Source: Actinomycetota bacterium (GTDB taxonomy: Bacteria > Actinomycetota > Actinomycetes > Mycobacteriales > Mycobacteriaceae). Taken from it: 7,263 nt of DNA. The DNA lies in NCBI GenBank assembly GCA_005789055.1, contig SYAA01000064.1, positions 1-7,263 on the forward strand, in the 5' to 3' direction. A program made the translations under genes and the position numbers. Shown one piece after another: positions 6,801-7,263 of the stretch (position 1 is its first letter; each line of letters begins with the position of its first letter). Below the pieces are notes generated by a model that was given only the letters and a program-made list of their open reading frames with translations, was not told where the DNA came from and searched no databases.

Positions 6801-6814
6801 AGAGAGCTCTAAGG
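6796..6814. repeat. Imperfect inverted repeat in the lipase promoter region
   Basis: CCTT (6796-6799) and AAGG (6811-6814) flank a perfect 8-base palindrome AGAGCTCT (6803-6810), with a 3-base bulge AAG on the left. It overlaps the candidate -10 box, so it could be an operator. It is too short and lacks a T-run for a confident terminator. Confidence 0.4.
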
Positions 6815-6826
6815 AGCTGTTCCTCG

Positions 6827-6922
6827 GCTCGGTGGACCCCTCAGCTCGGTGGACCCCCCAGCTCGGTGGACCCCCCAGCTCGGTGGACCCCCTAGCTCGG
6901 TGGACCCCTCAGCTCGGTGGAC
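6827..6922. repeat. 17-bp tandem repeat, about 5.6 copies
   Basis: The unit GCTCGGTGGACCCCTCA starts at 6827, 6844, 6861, 6878, 6895 and 6912; the last copy is truncated after 11 bases. Copies differ only in the two bases before the final A (TC, CC, CC, CT, TC). The array fills most of the gap between the lipase gene and the NrtR-like gene. Its last copy and the adjoining TCA encode that gene's final residues RPPS and stop. Because 17 is not a multiple of 3, copy changes in the gap would not yield a conserved peptide. It looks like a recent minisatellite and may vary between strains. Confidence 0.95.
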
Positions 6923-7263
6923 GCAGCGCGGCGAACTCGTCGGTGACCCGTAACTGGGACTCGGTGAACCGGTAGAGCGCCGCGGGCCGACCGCCACTGC
7001 GGCCGGGGTGGGCGGTGGTGCCGGTGGGGGTGATCACGCCGCGTCGCGCCAAAACCCTTTGCAGGTTCGTTGCATCGACCTGATATCCCAGGGCAGCGCC
7101 GTAAATGTCCCGCAGTCCTGAGAGAGCGAATTCCTTTGGCGCCAGAGCGAATCCGATGTTTGTGTAGGACAGCTTGGCGGCCAGCCGGGAACGCGCGTAG
7201 GACACCATCGGTCCGTGGTCGAACGCCATCGGCGGTAGATCGCCTACCGGGTGCCAGCGGGTG
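6909..7263 (-). CDS. NrtR-like NUDIX/winged-helix regulator, C-terminal part
   Basis: The reading frame enters from the right edge without a start and encodes 117 residues to TGA at 6911-6909. It begins TRWHPVGDLPPMAFDHG, the end of the NUDIX-like ligand domain. It continues through ARSRLAAKLSYTNIGFAL into a winged-helix region, LRDIYGAALGYQV, then TNLQRVLARRGVITPTG, then PGRSGGRPAALYRF. This matches, from memory, M. tuberculosis Rv1593c and the NrtR family, whose ADP-ribose-sensing members repress NAD biosynthesis and salvage genes. In mycobacteria the gene is divergent from nadA-nadB-nadC, expected just beyond this edge. The internal ATG at 7229 is not the true start, because family homology continues upstream of it. 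The last coding bases lie within the 17-bp repeat. Confidence 0.9.
   Translation of the reverse strand, partial: TRWHPVGDLPPMAFDHGPMVSYARSRLAAKLSYTNIGFALAPKEFALSGLRDIYGAALGYQVDATNLQRVLARRGVITPTGTTAHPGRSGGRPAALYRFTESQLRVTDEFAALRPPS

Noticed and set aside
6818..6823. GGAACA on the minus strand as an ECF sigma factor -35 for the lipase
   Set aside because: No GTT -10 element lies at the required spacing; the nearest GTT is about 29 bases away.
6827..6922. CRISPR array
   Set aside because: The units are directly adjacent with no unique spacers, so this is a plain tandem repeat.
6809..6997. A 62-codon minus-strand frame encoding a repetitive peptide across the 17-bp array
   Set aside because: It starts inside the regulator gene in another frame and owes its openness to the repeat. 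No ribosome binding site or homology supports it.

Overview
The window is GC-rich actinobacterial DNA and reads as a mycobacterial chromosome. The encoded proteins closely resemble, from memory, the Mycobacterium tuberculosis biotin region (Rv1565c, bioA, bioF1, bioD, bioB, Rv1590, Rv1591, Rv1592c, Rv1593c). Starts are typically mycobacterial: GTG codons directly behind TANNNT -10 boxes, as in leaderless transcription. A fast-growing or environmental mycobacterium is plausible. The species cannot be fixed from the sequence alone.

Layout from left to right: (i) bases 1-180, minus strand, the N-terminus of an acyltransferase-3 membrane protein running off the left edge. (ii) Bases 181-322, a divergent intergenic region with a 22-bp tandem repeat; each copy carries the same -10-like box, TAGGCT. 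(iii) Bases 323-3480, bioA-bioF-bioD, tightly packed. (iv) Bases 3481-3541, a 61-bp gap with a second leaderless-type promoter. (v) Bases 3542-5436, bioB, bsaP and a DUF2567-type membrane protein, with a 6-bp gap and then a 4-bp overlap. (vi) Bases 5433-6764, minus strand, a secretory-lipase-family alpha/beta hydrolase whose stop codon overlaps that of the membrane protein. (vii) Bases 6765-6908, an intergenic region mostly filled by a 17-bp tandem repeat. (viii) Bases 6909-7263, minus strand, the C-terminal part of an NrtR-like NUDIX/winged-helix regulator running off the right edge.

How the genes work together: BioF, BioA, BioD and BioB are the last four enzymes of biotin synthesis (pimeloyl thioester to KAPA to DAPA to dethiobiotin to biotin). 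BsaP is the small auxiliary protein recently shown to be needed by mycobacterial BioB. The overlapping membrane protein has no known function and is the most plausible uncharacterised partner here. The NrtR-like gene probably belongs to the neighbouring NAD biosynthesis block, expected just beyond the right edge.

No wholly new multi-gene system is visible. The points worth a second look are the two tandem-repeat arrays, the matched leaderless promoters of bioA and bioB, the BsaP metal-ligand motif with its 9-residue duplication, and the coupled DUF2567 gene.
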